A stretch of DNA of 64,000 nt from Methanoplanus limicola DSM 2279 (GTDB lineage Archaea > Halobacteriota > Methanomicrobia > Methanomicrobiales > Methanomicrobiaceae), in assembly GCF_000243255.1 (NCBI RefSeq), contig NZ_CM001436.1:343977-407976 (forward strand), read 5' to 3'. The position numbers were made by a program, and so were the translations under genes. The notes under the pieces are model-generated. The model was not told where the DNA came from. It was given only the letters and a program-made list of their open reading frames with translations, and ran no database searches. Below are positions 27,639 to 35,942 of the stretch, one piece after another. Positions within the stretch are counted from its first letter, which is position 1. Each line of letters begins with the position of its first letter.

Positions 27639-28720
27639 CTCTCATTGCAGGCTATGCAGGGATCTGAACTGATGTACGTTGAGGTTACGTCAGACGCTGA
27701 ACTGACACCCTTAAGCATGTAATGGATACATGCCTCAATATTCATAATGGAGGGGGTTCGTATGCCGATATCCACAATCCTGCCGAATTCATCAGTCTCG
27801 ATATTATACGTAAGCTCACCTCTCGGCGCCTCACCTGCCCACGAACCTTTTCCGGCTTTGACAACCCCGCCGCCGCGTATCTTTCCATCAGGCATATCAT
27901 CCAGGCATTTCCTGATAATACCGATGCTCTGAAAGACCTCCTGGAAGCGGACCTTCACCCGTGCATAATTGTCGCACTCATACCTGATAACCGGTTCAAA
28001 GCCAAGTTTTTGGTATGTCGGATGGTTCATCCTCTCATCAAGGACAATGCCGCTTGCACGTGCAGTCGGGCCGACTGCATGGGATATTCTCCCCTCCTCT
28101 TCAGACATAAGCCCAATCTGCCGGCTCCTCAGACCTATCAGGCTTCCGCCCTCAAACATACCGTCAAACCTTGTCAGATCCTTCTCAAGCTTATCAAGAC
28201 CAACCCTTAAAGCAGCCATCTTCTCATCATCAAGGTCATACCTGACACCACCGGGAATCATATAGGCACAGGTAATCCTTGCTCCGGTGATAAGCTCTAT
28301 AAGGTCCATTGCAGTCTCCCTCAGGTTTAAGAGGTACATTGCAAGTGTCTCATGCTCAATGGTATAACAGTACGAATAATTGGCAAGAATATGTGACTGA
28401 ATCCGGTCAAGCTCATTTACAATGACCCTAAGGTACAAAGCCCTCTCAGGGACATCAATATCGCTTATCTTCTCAACCGTTTCTATAAATACCATATTAT
28501 GAATAACCGAGCAGATCCCGCAGATTCTTTCGGCTAAAAACATGACCTCCTGCCAGGGCCGTCCTTTCATAATATTCTCAATGCCTTTTTTGACATAGCC
28601 GAGATCGATCTCGGCAGAGAGAACCTTCTCACCTGCGGTCTCGCACCGGATTCTTGCCGGCTCCTTAAATATAGGATGAACAGGCCCTATGGGGAGTGAT
28701 ACATCAACCTTCTTTCTCAT
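27635..28720 (-). CDS. ehaO: Eha energy-converting hydrogenase large subunit
   Basis: The [NiFe] catalytic subunit, 361 residues, related to NuoD. Both nickel-binding pairs are present: RICGICSVIH with Cys67 and Cys70, and DPCIACNE with Cys355 and Cys358, close to the C-terminus; only a few residues follow, so no long maturation peptide is evident, as for other Ech/Eha-type enzymes. The complex uses the sodium or proton gradient to reduce ferredoxin with H2, feeding the first step of CO2 reduction. It is preceded by ehaN (2-bp gap) and followed by ehaP (4-nt overlap). Confidence 0.95.
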   Translation of the reverse strand: MRKKVDVSLPIGPVHPIFKEPARIRCETAGEKVLSAEIDLGYVKKGIENIMKGRPWQEVMFLAERICGICSVIHNMVFIETVEKISDIDVPERALYLRVIVNELDRIQSHILANYSYCYTIEHETLAMYLLNLRETAMDLIELITGARITCAYMIPGGVRYDLDDEKMAALRVGLDKLEKDLTRFDGMFEGGSLIGLRSRQIGLMSEEEGRISHAVGPTARASGIVLDERMNHPTYQKLGFEPVIRYECDNYARVKVRFQEVFQSIGIIRKCLDDMPDGKIRGGGVVKAGKGSWAGEAPRGELTYNIETDEFGRIVDIGIRTPSIMNIEACIHYMLKGVSSASDVTSTYISSDPCIACNER

Positions 28721-28722
28721 TT

Positions 28723-29175
28723 TTATTCCCTCTCCTCATAATCCTTAAAGATAAGCGGGGCCACACTCAGAATAGTACTGATAATCTCTGTTGGTCTTGG
28801 CGGACATCCGGGAATAGATGCAGTGACAGGGATGTGCTTCGATACCGGAGGATTGACATAACTGCCCTTTCTGTTAAAGACGCAGCCTGATACAGGGCAG
28901 TTCCCTATAGTTACAGCAACCTTGGGGTCAGGTATCTTCTCCCAGAGGTTTAAGAGTTTGTCATCCCACTGCTCGACAAATGCACCTGTAATCAGCAGTA
29001 CATCTGCTTCCCTTGGGTTGTTGTGGACATAGATACCATACTGCTCAATATCATAACGTGGTGCAAGGCAGGCTAAAATCTCAATATCACAGCCATTGCA
29101 TGAACCAACATTTACAAAACTTACATGAATGGATCTCGACCGCACATTATTCTTTAAATTCTGAATAATACTCAT
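28723..29175 (-). CDS. ehaN: Eha hydrogenase small subunit (NuoB-like)
   Basis: A 150-residue protein carrying one proximal [4Fe-4S] cluster, with ligands fitting Cys26 and Cys29 (GSCNGCDIE), Cys93 (GNCPVSGC) and Cys124 (IPGCPPRP). This is the electron exit from the [NiFe] site of EhaO. Size and motifs match the family. It overlaps ehaM by 4 nt and lies 2 bp before ehaO, so stoichiometric expression is expected. Confidence 0.95.
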   Translation of the reverse strand: MSIIQNLKNNVRSRSIHVSFVNVGSCNGCDIEILACLAPRYDIEQYGIYVHNNPREADVLLITGAFVEQWDDKLLNLWEKIPDPKVAVTIGNCPVSGCVFNRKGSYVNPPVSKHIPVTASIPGCPPRPTEIISTILSVAPLIFKDYEERE

Positions 29176-29558
29176 TTAAGGATCAGCTCCCTGATCTTTT
29201 CACGGCCGTATATTACCGCCTCTTCCTCGCTCATCCCGCCTGAAATTTTACCGGATATATCAGTGATTAAAAGCTCCATCTCCTCTTCCTTAACTATCGG
29301 CATATATTTTGTCAGAAATCCTCTGAAGAGCAGACGATCCGGAAACTCCGGCATCTCATCACCTTTCCAGACATCATACCTTGTGGGCATGTTTTCAAGG
29401 TATGACATATCAAAGTTCTCAATAAGCATTGCCCTGAAATTCTGGATATTCATGCCAAGTCCGTCAGAAATCTCTCTCACAGTATTATTCTGAAGAGGTG
29501 CCGTTACAATCCGGTATTTCATATTGCGAAGGCTCTTCTCATATACATATCCGGTCAT
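29172..29558 (-). CDS. ehaM: Eha hydrogenase subunit M (DUF1959)
   Basis: A 128-residue soluble helical protein with the DUF1959 pattern ([44 protein letters not shown]). The family is confined to Eha clusters of methanogens; its role in the complex is unknown. It overlaps both neighbours by 4 nt. Confidence 0.85.
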   Translation of the reverse strand: MTGYVYEKSLRNMKYRIVTAPLQNNTVREISDGLGMNIQNFRAMLIENFDMSYLENMPTRYDVWKGDEMPEFPDRLLFRGFLTKYMPIVKEEEMELLITDISGKISGGMSEEEAVIYGREKIRELILK

Positions 29559-29803
29559 AACATACCACCCGCCTTTAAGACGCCATATCCTGCAAAGACA
29601 AATATCAAAAGCCAGAGTGCCGCCATCTCACCTCTCTTCAGGAGGTCCTTACTTCCGAAAAATAAAAGGGCCGGAATTATCAGGAGCACTATAACTAAAA
29701 TTCCGGCCTGAAGAGCAACTGAAGGATTCAGGTATGCCTGATATGCAGCAATCAGTGCAAAGACTATACATACGGATGTGATTCCTGCTTTGATTAAACT
29801 CAT
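29555..29803 (-). CDS. ehaL: Eha small membrane subunit (EhaK/EhaL-like)
   Basis: An 82-residue protein with three hydrophobic helices and a basic connector (GSKDLLKRGEMA). By place between ehaJ and ehaM it is EhaK or EhaL; only one of these two genes exists here, so the letter is tentative. Overlaps of 4 nt with both neighbours. Confidence 0.65.
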   Translation of the reverse strand: MSLIKAGITSVCIVFALIAAYQAYLNPSVALQAGILVIVLLIIPALLFFGSKDLLKRGEMAALWLLIFVFAGYGVLKAGGML

Positions 29804-30642
29804 AACAATACCCCCAGAACGACTGCAAAAACAGCCATAAAGACAATTATCAGTATCTGAACGGTGACACAGTCATAGGGTGACAGAAGCGGTGTTGTCG
29901 CACATACAAATGAAAGCGAGAACAGTATAATCAGCATCACCACAAGAGTCAGCAGAACGGGCAGCTGCCCTATAAAGATTACAACAAACGCAAACAGCAG
30001 GACAAATGTCTTAAGGCCCTCACCAACATCAAGTGCCGCCCTCCATACACCAAAGTGCTCAGTCTTATAACCGCTTACAATCTCTTTTCCCTGGACTATA
30101 GAGAAAGGCCCGTAAGGCATCTTGGAGAGAATTACAACATACAGGCCAATTGCCGCCGGAGGTACTATCAGAAGAAGAGGGCCGTTTTCCGCCTGAAATG
30201 CAATAAGGTCAGATATCATCAGAGATCCGGTGAAGAAGTAGATCATCGCAACCGCACCAAAAAGCGGGATCTCGGATGACGCAGATATGACTGACCTGAC
30301 ACCGCCGAATTTAGAATATGGTGAACCGGGCGAGAGACCCACACCGTGCTCAACCATCTTGTGAACCATGTATATGCCGAATAAGAGCAGAATGCTCTGA
30401 CCTGCAATCACTACAAACAGTGCTGCGGTCCAGATACCAATAGCTACGAGCACAATTCCGGTGAACAACAGTTCACTGCCGGTCTTTGGTATCCAGGTCT
30501 CCTTAAATGAAAATTTGAGAGTATGCAGAATCTCCTGCCATACAGGAGGGCCGGGGCGTCCCTGCACCCTTGCAATCACCTTACGGTGTATTCCAAGAAA
30601 CAGAAGACCAAGTATTGTTGCTAATATCAGATATTCCAGCAT
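29800..30642 (-). CDS. ehaJ: Eha hydrogenase NuoH-like membrane subunit
   Basis: A 280-residue, eight-helix protein of the NADH dehydrogenase subunit 1 family. Landmarks are KVIARVQGRPGPPVWQEI near the N-terminus (the NuoH RxGP motif) and ELPLFG-like SASSEIPLFGAVAM, plus the basic YKTEHFGVW loop. It forms the joint between the hydrogenase arm and the ion-translocating membrane arm. It starts 3 bp after ehaI and overlaps the following gene by 4 nt. Confidence 0.92.
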   Translation of the reverse strand: MLEYLILATILGLLFLGIHRKVIARVQGRPGPPVWQEILHTLKFSFKETWIPKTGSELLFTGIVLVAIGIWTAALFVVIAGQSILLLFGIYMVHKMVEHGVGLSPGSPYSKFGGVRSVISASSEIPLFGAVAMIYFFTGSLMISDLIAFQAENGPLLLIVPPAAIGLYVVILSKMPYGPFSIVQGKEIVSGYKTEHFGVWRAALDVGEGLKTFVLLFAFVVIFIGQLPVLLTLVVMLIILFSLSFVCATTPLLSPYDCVTVQILIIVFMAVFAVVLGVLL

Positions 30643-30645
30643 AAT

Positions 30646-30849
30646 TCAGTACCCAATAAAAGGAATGTCTCCTTCTCCCTCCCCCGCTTTCCACCAGAGT
30701 CCTGTAAAGAGCACAAATGGCGGAAAGGCAATAGTCATAAGCACTGCGGCTGTCAGGAAATCGGCCATACCAGCCCTCAGCATGACTTCTGCCCCAATGC
30801 AGACCAGAAGAGAGAGGACAGCTACCAGTTTGACTGTACTTTTTTTCAT
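30646..30849 (-). CDS. ehaI: Eha small membrane subunit I (DUF2104-like)
   Basis: A 67-residue protein with two hydrophobic helices and a C-terminal segment (KAGEGEGDIPFIGY). Position between ehaH and ehaJ and size suggest EhaI. Gap of 7 bp after ehaH. Confidence 0.65.
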   Translation of the reverse strand: MKKSTVKLVAVLSLLVCIGAEVMLRAGMADFLTAAVLMTIAFPPFVLFTGLWWKAGEGEGDIPFIGY

Positions 30850-30856
30850 TTTCCCA

Positions 30857-31534
30857 TCACACCGTTAACAAAATCTCAACCACCCTGAGGAATATCAGAA
30901 GCGAACTCACATGAATCATTATTACATAAGGAGCACCAGGCGCCCTGAAAAGCTCTGCCTTTGCAGCGTAAAACGGTGCTATGCCCTCACCTGTAACTCC
31001 GACCAAAAGCAGAACCTTTGCAATTAAGGGCATATTTACCATTGCTCCTGAAAGCTCCCATATGCTCAGCGTTCCTGTAGCGGCAAGTGTTATTGCAGCA
31101 CTTCCGAAGAGGGGAACCGTTGCAACCATTGCAACAATCCCGTAATTAAAGGCGGCGTTCAGTACATGCCGGCTCTTCACTGCCGCAACTATGCCTATTA
31201 TACAGACCCCTGTCATTGAGACAAAGAGTGTGTAATTGAAGATGTCACCGCTAAGAACTGCTCCCATTGTGGCAAGACCACAGGCAACCGCCATAAATCT
31301 CCGGAACCTCAGTTCAGCCGGCCCTACCTCCTTTGCATAGACTGCATCATCCCCGAATACAACGTCAAGCTGTTTCTCCGGTCTGCTGAAGATGCAGAAC
31401 AGCGTGAATATAAGGGCCAGTATGAAGAGGACGGCTGTATAAGGAGTGAAATAGTTCACTATGTCGCCAAAAGGCAGATAAAACAGTTCTTCTCCGCCTA
31501 CTGCTCCGGACTGGAGATCAAACATTCTCCTCAC
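30857..31534 (-). CDS. ehaH: Eha membrane subunit H (small antiporter-like)
   Basis: A 225-residue polytopic protein related to a truncated NuoN/MrpD-type unit, with AVLSGDIFNYTLFVSMTGVC and FYAAKAELFRAPGAPYVIM as recognisable antiporter-like stretches. Eha complexes have such short units rather than full 450-residue antiporter subunits, which distinguishes this cluster from Ehb and Mbh. The start overlaps ehaG by 17 nt; the Met at residue 4 (31525) would reduce this to 8. Confidence 0.8.
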   Translation of the reverse strand: MRRMFDLQSGAVGGEELFYLPFGDIVNYFTPYTAVLFILALIFTLFCIFSRPEKQLDVVFGDDAVYAKEVGPAELRFRRFMAVACGLATMGAVLSGDIFNYTLFVSMTGVCIIGIVAAVKSRHVLNAAFNYGIVAMVATVPLFGSAAITLAATGTLSIWELSGAMVNMPLIAKVLLLVGVTGEGIAPFYAAKAELFRAPGAPYVIMIHVSSLLIFLRVVEILLTV

Positions 31535-32117
31535 CTCCCATCGTTCCTATAAGTGACATCTTTGCCATAACCTTCACAAGAATCGCACCTCCGGCAAGCA
31601 TAACTGCAAAGAACCAGTACTGCGGGAGAACCATGAAGATGAAGAAGGCGGCAATCCAGAACGCCCAGGCATAGCCGCTCACTATCTCAAGTATCTCAAA
31701 CCGTTCCACACTTCCCCTGCACATGAAGAAGAAGACTGCACCCGTTGCTGCAACCGCACCGCCTGAAAAACCGGAAAGAACTATTCCGTAGGCAACAAGG
31801 ACAAGTGCCATTATTGCCGGTGCGGAGTCCATAATTTCGAGCCGGAATTTTCTTCTGACCGGCTTTGTCAGCCCTTCCCTTACAAGATATATCTCAGAGA
31901 TGGCTAAAAGCTCCGATATTCCGACAACAAGGCCAGGAAGAATAAGCGCCTCTGCAAGATCTGTCGCAACCATTGCAATGAGAGCGAGGGCGGCAATTTC
32001 GGCAAGATCTGTTAATATAAGGCGGTGCAGGTCATTCTTCTCTTTGAAGAGGGCCATAAAGACTATCGCAGACGCAGCAAATATAACAGTTATTCCGAGG
32101 AAATAGGTCTGATCCAT
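31518..32117 (-). CDS. ehaG: Eha membrane subunit G (DUF2105)
   Basis: A 199-residue protein with about six membrane helices and a charged central loop (GLTKPVRRKFRLE). Size and place fit EhaG. Its first base is the last base of the ehaF stop codon region (TAATG junction), so translation is coupled. Confidence 0.75.
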   Translation of the reverse strand: MDQTYFLGITVIFAASAIVFMALFKEKNDLHRLILTDLAEIAALALIAMVATDLAEALILPGLVVGISELLAISEIYLVREGLTKPVRRKFRLEIMDSAPAIMALVLVAYGIVLSGFSGGAVAATGAVFFFMCRGSVERFEILEIVSGYAWAFWIAAFFIFMVLPQYWFFAVMLAGGAILVKVMAKMSLIGTMGGEENV

Positions 32118-32572
32118 TATTCCTTCCTCCTGTACAGAAATGCCGCAATTGCAAATGCAACAAAGAGAATAGCTGTCTCAGCAACCGTATCAAGCCCTCT
32201 TGTATTGTAGAGGATCTCATCGATAATTCCTCCGGGATGTGAGACTATCGTAGTTCCGAGATAGAGACTTGTCGCTGCCATAAAAGCGGAAAGCGGAGTT
32301 AAGTATGCAGTCACATAACCGAGATACGGTGCGTTTGAGGGATACTGGGCTTTGACGGCTGTATCGCCGAAAGGAATGCCCCCTCTGTCATATGGATTTA
32401 ACGGGCTGTCAGCCACAGTATCTTTCGGATAGAGCTGATCGGACTCATACTGAAGAGGCGATGTGATCTGGAGACATAATGCGGCTATGAAGACAACCGC
32501 AACTATAAGCCCGTAGATATTTGCGATATTCTCTACTTTCTGGAGATAATCTGAGATCTTACGGACTACCAT
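32117..32572 (-). CDS. ehaF: Eha membrane subunit F (DUF2106)
   Basis: A 151-residue protein with an N-terminal amphipathic segment, a first helix, an outer loop (DSPLNPYDRGGIPFGD), and MnhB/MbhE-like helices ending TRGLDTVAETAILFVAFAIAA, the last being the familiar MrpB-type signature. It matches EhaF by size and order and overlaps ehaE by 7 nt. Confidence 0.8.
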   Translation of the reverse strand: MVVRKISDYLQKVENIANIYGLIVAVVFIAALCLQITSPLQYESDQLYPKDTVADSPLNPYDRGGIPFGDTAVKAQYPSNAPYLGYVTAYLTPLSAFMAATSLYLGTTIVSHPGGIIDEILYNTRGLDTVAETAILFVAFAIAAFLYRRKE

Positions 32573-32817
32573 CTTCCATCACTCCTCTCAAGCACCCTCA
32601 CAAGGATAAATGTAGCTATCGCTGTAACCGCTATGAATGTCATCAGGGCAAGAGTCTCGTTAAATGAGAGCATTATGAGGAGAAGACCCCATGCGGGAAT
32701 TTCCACATTTATCAGCCGGATGAGCGGTGTCTTTGGCTTTGGATCAGCAGCTGCAATGACACCAATTACCAGAATAATGCATCCAAGTGCAAATTCAGGC
32801 GCTATCATCGGCATCAC
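32566..32817 (-). CDS. ehaE: Eha membrane subunit E (DUF2107)
   Basis: An 83-residue three-helix protein (FALGCIILVIGVIAAADPK, then PLIRLINVEIPAWGL and LMTFIAVTAIATFILV), the NuoK/MnhC-like piece of the membrane arm. It overlaps ehaD by up to 23 nt; Met4 (32808) would shorten this to 14. Confidence 0.78.
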   Translation of the reverse strand: MMPMIAPEFALGCIILVIGVIAAADPKPKTPLIRLINVEIPAWGLLLIMLSFNETLALMTFIAVTAIATFILVRVLERSDGRW

Positions 32818-33037
32818 TCCTGCAGACCATCAGAATAAATATTGTTGTTACCGGGGCGATAAGTGAGACTGCAATCGCAACATCGGTATATCCGCCTGCA
32901 ATTATGAAGGGCATAATTCCGGCGGCGATGATGCCGACTGAGATCAGCTTCTCAAACTCCTCCCTTGAAAATGCCGCCATCAGTGTACCTGCAATTGCAA
33001 GAAAACCGAATAAAAGGATGGATATATCATCGATCAT
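32795..33037 (-). CDS. ehaD: Eha membrane subunit D (DUF2108)
   Basis: An 80-residue protein with three helices and a short charged loop (AAFSREEFEKLISV). It matches EhaD in size, order and the SREEFEKL feature. Overlap with ehaC is 4 nt. Confidence 0.78.
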   Translation of the reverse strand: MIDDISILLFGFLAIAGTLMAAFSREEFEKLISVGIIAAGIMPFIIAGGYTDVAIAVSLIAPVTTIFILMVCRSDADDSA

Positions 33038-33273
33038 TCTTTTTTGCCTCCTGCAATCCTGCTGGCTATTGCATTTGACTCAAGCGTTGTTCCGATGAAA
33101 AAAGCGGCGGCGGCTGCAAGCGAGAGCGGATCCTTTAAGATCAGCACAAGAGAACCTGCAACAGCAAAACCGATGACATTGAGGAAGGGCAGTTTTAAGA
33201 GGTTATTCTTTACAAAAGCTATACGTATCGCTGCATAAACAGCAACCAGCCCGCAGATCCACAGTTCAATCAA
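33034..33273 (-). CDS. ehaC: Eha membrane subunit C (DUF2109)
   Basis: A 79-residue three-helix protein (VAVYAAIRIAFVKNNLLKLPFLN, in part MrpF/NuoJ-like). Assigned as EhaC by order and size. It overlaps ehaB and ehaD by 4 nt each. Confidence 0.75.
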   Translation of the reverse strand: MIELWICGLVAVYAAIRIAFVKNNLLKLPFLNVIGFAVAGSLVLILKDPLSLAAAAAFFIGTTLESNAIASRIAGGKKE

Positions 33274-33758
33274 CTTCTAAACCTCCAGAGTTTTCCAAGA
33301 AGCCGGCTCGAGTATTTATGTGAAAGACCCTGAATAGTCACTATGGCAAGCACCATTCCCGCTATAAACTCCTCCGGAGATAATATGCCGTAAAATGAAA
33401 AGCCCCATATTACAAAAGACGCGACAACTGCACCGGTAGTTCCCGCATATCCCTTGTCATGGCATATTCTGTTCCCAATAAATACCAGCACTGCCGCAGC
33501 CAGTCCGCCATATATCCCATATACATAGACGCCACACGCAGCAAGAAGTGTTCCGGCAGATGCATCGGGAGAACAGACTATATTTCCAATCATATACCCC
33601 CCGTTTAAATTCCCGCCTTCCTCCCCGACTGACCTGCCTATTGCCTCAGCACCGCTCACTCCGCCCTTTTTTGGAAGGCCGAATATAATATCGGTAGTGA
33701 CAAAAATAAGCCATGCCACAACTGCCGCAGCAATAATATTTGTAATTCCGTTTAGCAT
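33270..33758 (-). CDS. ehaB: Eha membrane subunit B
   Basis: A 162-residue polytopic protein (about five helices) with a Gly-rich loop (GEEGGNLNGGYMIGNIVCSP). Size and place at the head of the cluster fit EhaB. I find no EhaA reading frame upstream of it in the 450 bp to the next gene, so EhaA is missing here or lies elsewhere. A TATA-like box is 45 bp before the start. Confidence 0.75.
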   Translation of the reverse strand: MLNGITNIIAAAVVAWLIFVTTDIIFGLPKKGGVSGAEAIGRSVGEEGGNLNGGYMIGNIVCSPDASAGTLLAACGVYVYGIYGGLAAAVLVFIGNRICHDKGYAGTTGAVVASFVIWGFSFYGILSPEEFIAGMVLAIVTIQGLSHKYSSRLLGKLWRFRS

Positions 33759-34211
33759 CTCAAACCAGACCCTCTGATATTCTTTGATGTTGTTTGCACG
33801 ATAAATCTTTTTCCCCTGAGATTAAGGCGGTCCGGTTAACCTGAAAAACAGGACGTCCATGTCAGGCGGAAAAATTCATCGTCATTTATCCGGATAAAAA
33901 CTGAAATTAATTACGATCCGGAATTTCCGGAGCACAGTTTACGCCTTTACCCGGCCACCCGCCTTATACTTAGAATTAACAATAAAGATCATTAATAGTT
34001 TTTCTTATTTTTCTGGTATAAAACATTAAAGACGATATTTCCTGAGAGTTCATACATAAATTAAAGATTTTTTCTTTACTTATCCACTTTATAAATACAT
34101 ATTTACTGATTTGTAGTATTATTGCACATAAGAGAAATAATTATTCTTTTGCGCCCTTTATACAATCAGATCAGTTAATAACAATGCATGCATTATTTTC
34201 CCTGAGCGATT
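33759..34211. other. Divergent intergenic region between eha operon and AI-2E permease gene
   Basis: About 450 bp without a credible gene. It becomes strongly AT-rich to the right and holds TATA-like elements for both sides (33801-33808 for eha on the minus strand; ctttatac at 34156-34163 and ctttataaatac at 34086-34097 for the plus-strand gene). A 15-bp palindrome TCCGGAATTTCCGGA lies at about 33917-33931; this word is frequent across the window and need not be an operator. Confidence 0.55.
33801..33808 (-). promoter_or_regulatory. Candidate TATA box of the eha operon
   Basis: On the minus strand AAAAAGATTTATCG has a BRE-like purine run followed by ATTTAT, centred about 46 bp before ehaB; transcription would start near 33777 with a short leader. 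Confidence 0.4.
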
Positions 34212-35249
34212 ATGAACCTATACCATGACAGAGTATCTGTAGTCATTCTCTTCTTCTGTGGTTTAATACTCATATCGGCAGGTATTGCATTCCTCCCTGT
34301 CATGGATGCGCTCGTATTTGCAGTGACAATAGCCGTAGTATTAATGCCGGTAAAGAGGAGTCTGGGCCGCAGGATTTCTGAGAGGAGAGCCTCGCTTACA
34401 ATTGTATTTTTATTATTGGTATCAGTCATTGTCCTTACAGCACTCCTGTTATTGATCATATATGGAATCTCAGATTATGCCGGTGAAATGTTTGACAAAA
34501 TATTGCTGTGGGTTGATAATCACGACTCAATACAGTCAGTGCCGATGTCAGACAATATGGCTTCAGACATACTCTTCGGAGAGGGCGGGTTTCTCAGCGG
34601 GATTATATATTCAATAATAAACTCAGTTATTTATTCAGGGTTCAGGTTCATAATATTCTTTGTTCTGCTTTATCTGTTCCTTAAAGATGGGGAGAGAATC
34701 TGGGAGAGACTAAAGGGAATTCTCCCGCAAAGATCACTTGAGATTCTCAGTATTATGGAAATAAAGGGGAAAGACACACTCTATGCAGTCTATATTGTCC
34801 AGTTTGTCACATCAGCGGTAACCTTTGTCCTGGCTCTTCCCTTTTTTTATCTGCTGGGGTTTGACAATGTCATTGAGCTTTCTGTTATTGCGGCAATATT
34901 TCAGCTGATTCCGGTCATAGGCCCGTCAATTATGATGGTAATACTGGCTTTTTATTCTGTATCAGTGGGAGATTACACAGGGGCACTTCTCCTTGCCGGA
35001 ATCGGTTATCCGGTAGTGTGTGCTTTTCCGGATCTGGTTCTAAGACCTGTCCTTATGGGGAGGCGGACACTTGTCCACCCGGCGGTTATGTGGATCGGCT
35101 TTTTCGGGGGAATTTATATCTTTGGAATGTCAGGGCTTGTACTTGGCCCGCTGCTGCTGGCACTTATGATTACGGCGGCAGGAATTCTTATAAATAGTGA
35201 GAAGATGAAAAACAACAGAATTATCCCGGAGAGATTCAGGAAAGGCTGA
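34212..35249 (+). CDS. AI-2E family transporter (second copy)
   Basis: A 345-residue membrane protein of the same family as 466-1506 but clearly diverged from it. It shows the family layout and motifs: LMPVKRSLGRRISERRASL after the first helices, FFVLLYLFLKDGERIW, FQLIPVIGPSIMMVI (conserved PxxGP) and GLVLGPLLLALMITA at the end. Export of a small molecule or ion exchange is the family role; the substrate is not known. Monocistronic, with AT-rich promoter sequence upstream; divergent from the eha operon. Confidence 0.9.
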   Translation: MNLYHDRVSVVILFFCGLILISAGIAFLPVMDALVFAVTIAVVLMPVKRSLGRRISERRASLTIVFLLLVSVIVLTALLLLIIYGISDYAGEMFDKILLWVDNHDSIQSVPMSDNMASDILFGEGGFLSGIIYSIINSVIYSGFRFIIFFVLLYLFLKDGERIWERLKGILPQRSLEILSIMEIKGKDTLYAVYIVQFVTSAVTFVLALPFFYLLGFDNVIELSVIAAIFQLIPVIGPSIMMVILAFYSVSVGDYTGALLLAGIGYPVVCAFPDLVLRPVLMGRRTLVHPAVMWIGFFGGIYIFGMSGLVLGPLLLALMITAAGILINSEKMKNNRIIPERFRKG

Positions 35250-35351
35250 TTAATATTTCCGGACGCCTGAATAGAGATCCGACCTGAGGCCTCCCCGCAG
35301 ACTTACGGGAAGCAGCAGAAATAATAACTGATACCAGACAACTATGGAATT

Positions 35352-35861
35352 ATGGGAGATAAATACCTGAAACCTGATGGAGAATATTACGAAGTGCAGA
35401 GGTTTAACCGGATTCTGATTGCATTAATTATTGGTATCCTTCTGCTCGTATCATGGTACTCCTTTTATCTGCAGATCATTGCCGGAATTCCGTTCGGAAA
35501 CAACCCTGCTCCTGATTTTGTCGTAATACTTATAGCCGCAGTATTTGGAATATTATTCCCCGCATTTTTCGCAGTCCTGAGACTGGAGATAAGCGTGGAT
35601 GACAGGTCTCTCAGGTTCAGGTTTTATCCGGTTCACGTGAACTACAGGGAGACGGCCCTCTCTGAAATCTCTGCCGCAGAAGAGGTAAAATACCGGCCAA
35701 TAATGGAATACGGCGGCTGGGGGATACGATTCAGGAGAAATATCAGGGCATACACCATAAGAGGAAATGAAGGTGTTATGTTAACATTTGCAGACGGCAG
35801 GAAGATCCTTCTTGGGTCACAAAAGGCGGATAAGCTCCTGAAAGCAATAAGAAAAAAGTAG
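35352..35861 (+). CDS. DUF6141-like membrane protein with PH-type domain
   Basis: A 169-residue protein with two N-terminal helices (about 20-45 and 55-75) followed by a cytosolic beta domain of bacterial PH type (LEISVDDRSLRFRFYPVHVNYRE..., SEISAAEEVKYRP, GGWGIRFRRNIRAYTIRGNEG, MLTFADGRKILLGSQKADKLL). The TFADGRKILLGS block is a strong family mark. Function unknown. The upstream AI-2E permease ends 102 bp before it on the same strand. Confidence 0.8.
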   Translation: MGDKYLKPDGEYYEVQRFNRILIALIIGILLLVSWYSFYLQIIAGIPFGNNPAPDFVVILIAAVFGILFPAFFAVLRLEISVDDRSLRFRFYPVHVNYRETALSEISAAEEVKYRPIMEYGGWGIRFRRNIRAYTIRGNEGVMLTFADGRKILLGSQKADKLLKAIRKK

Positions 35862-35942
35862 TTTTTTCCTACCGGAATCCTGCCGGGTTTGCAGGATATT
35901 TCCGGATATAAAGTTATACTCTAAGAATGAATTTTTCAGGAA

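Noticed and set aside
27030..33758. Ehb, Mbh or Ech type hydrogenase
   Set aside because: There are no full-length antiporter-like subunits, and DUF1959 (EhaM) and the short EhaB-H series are specific to Eha.
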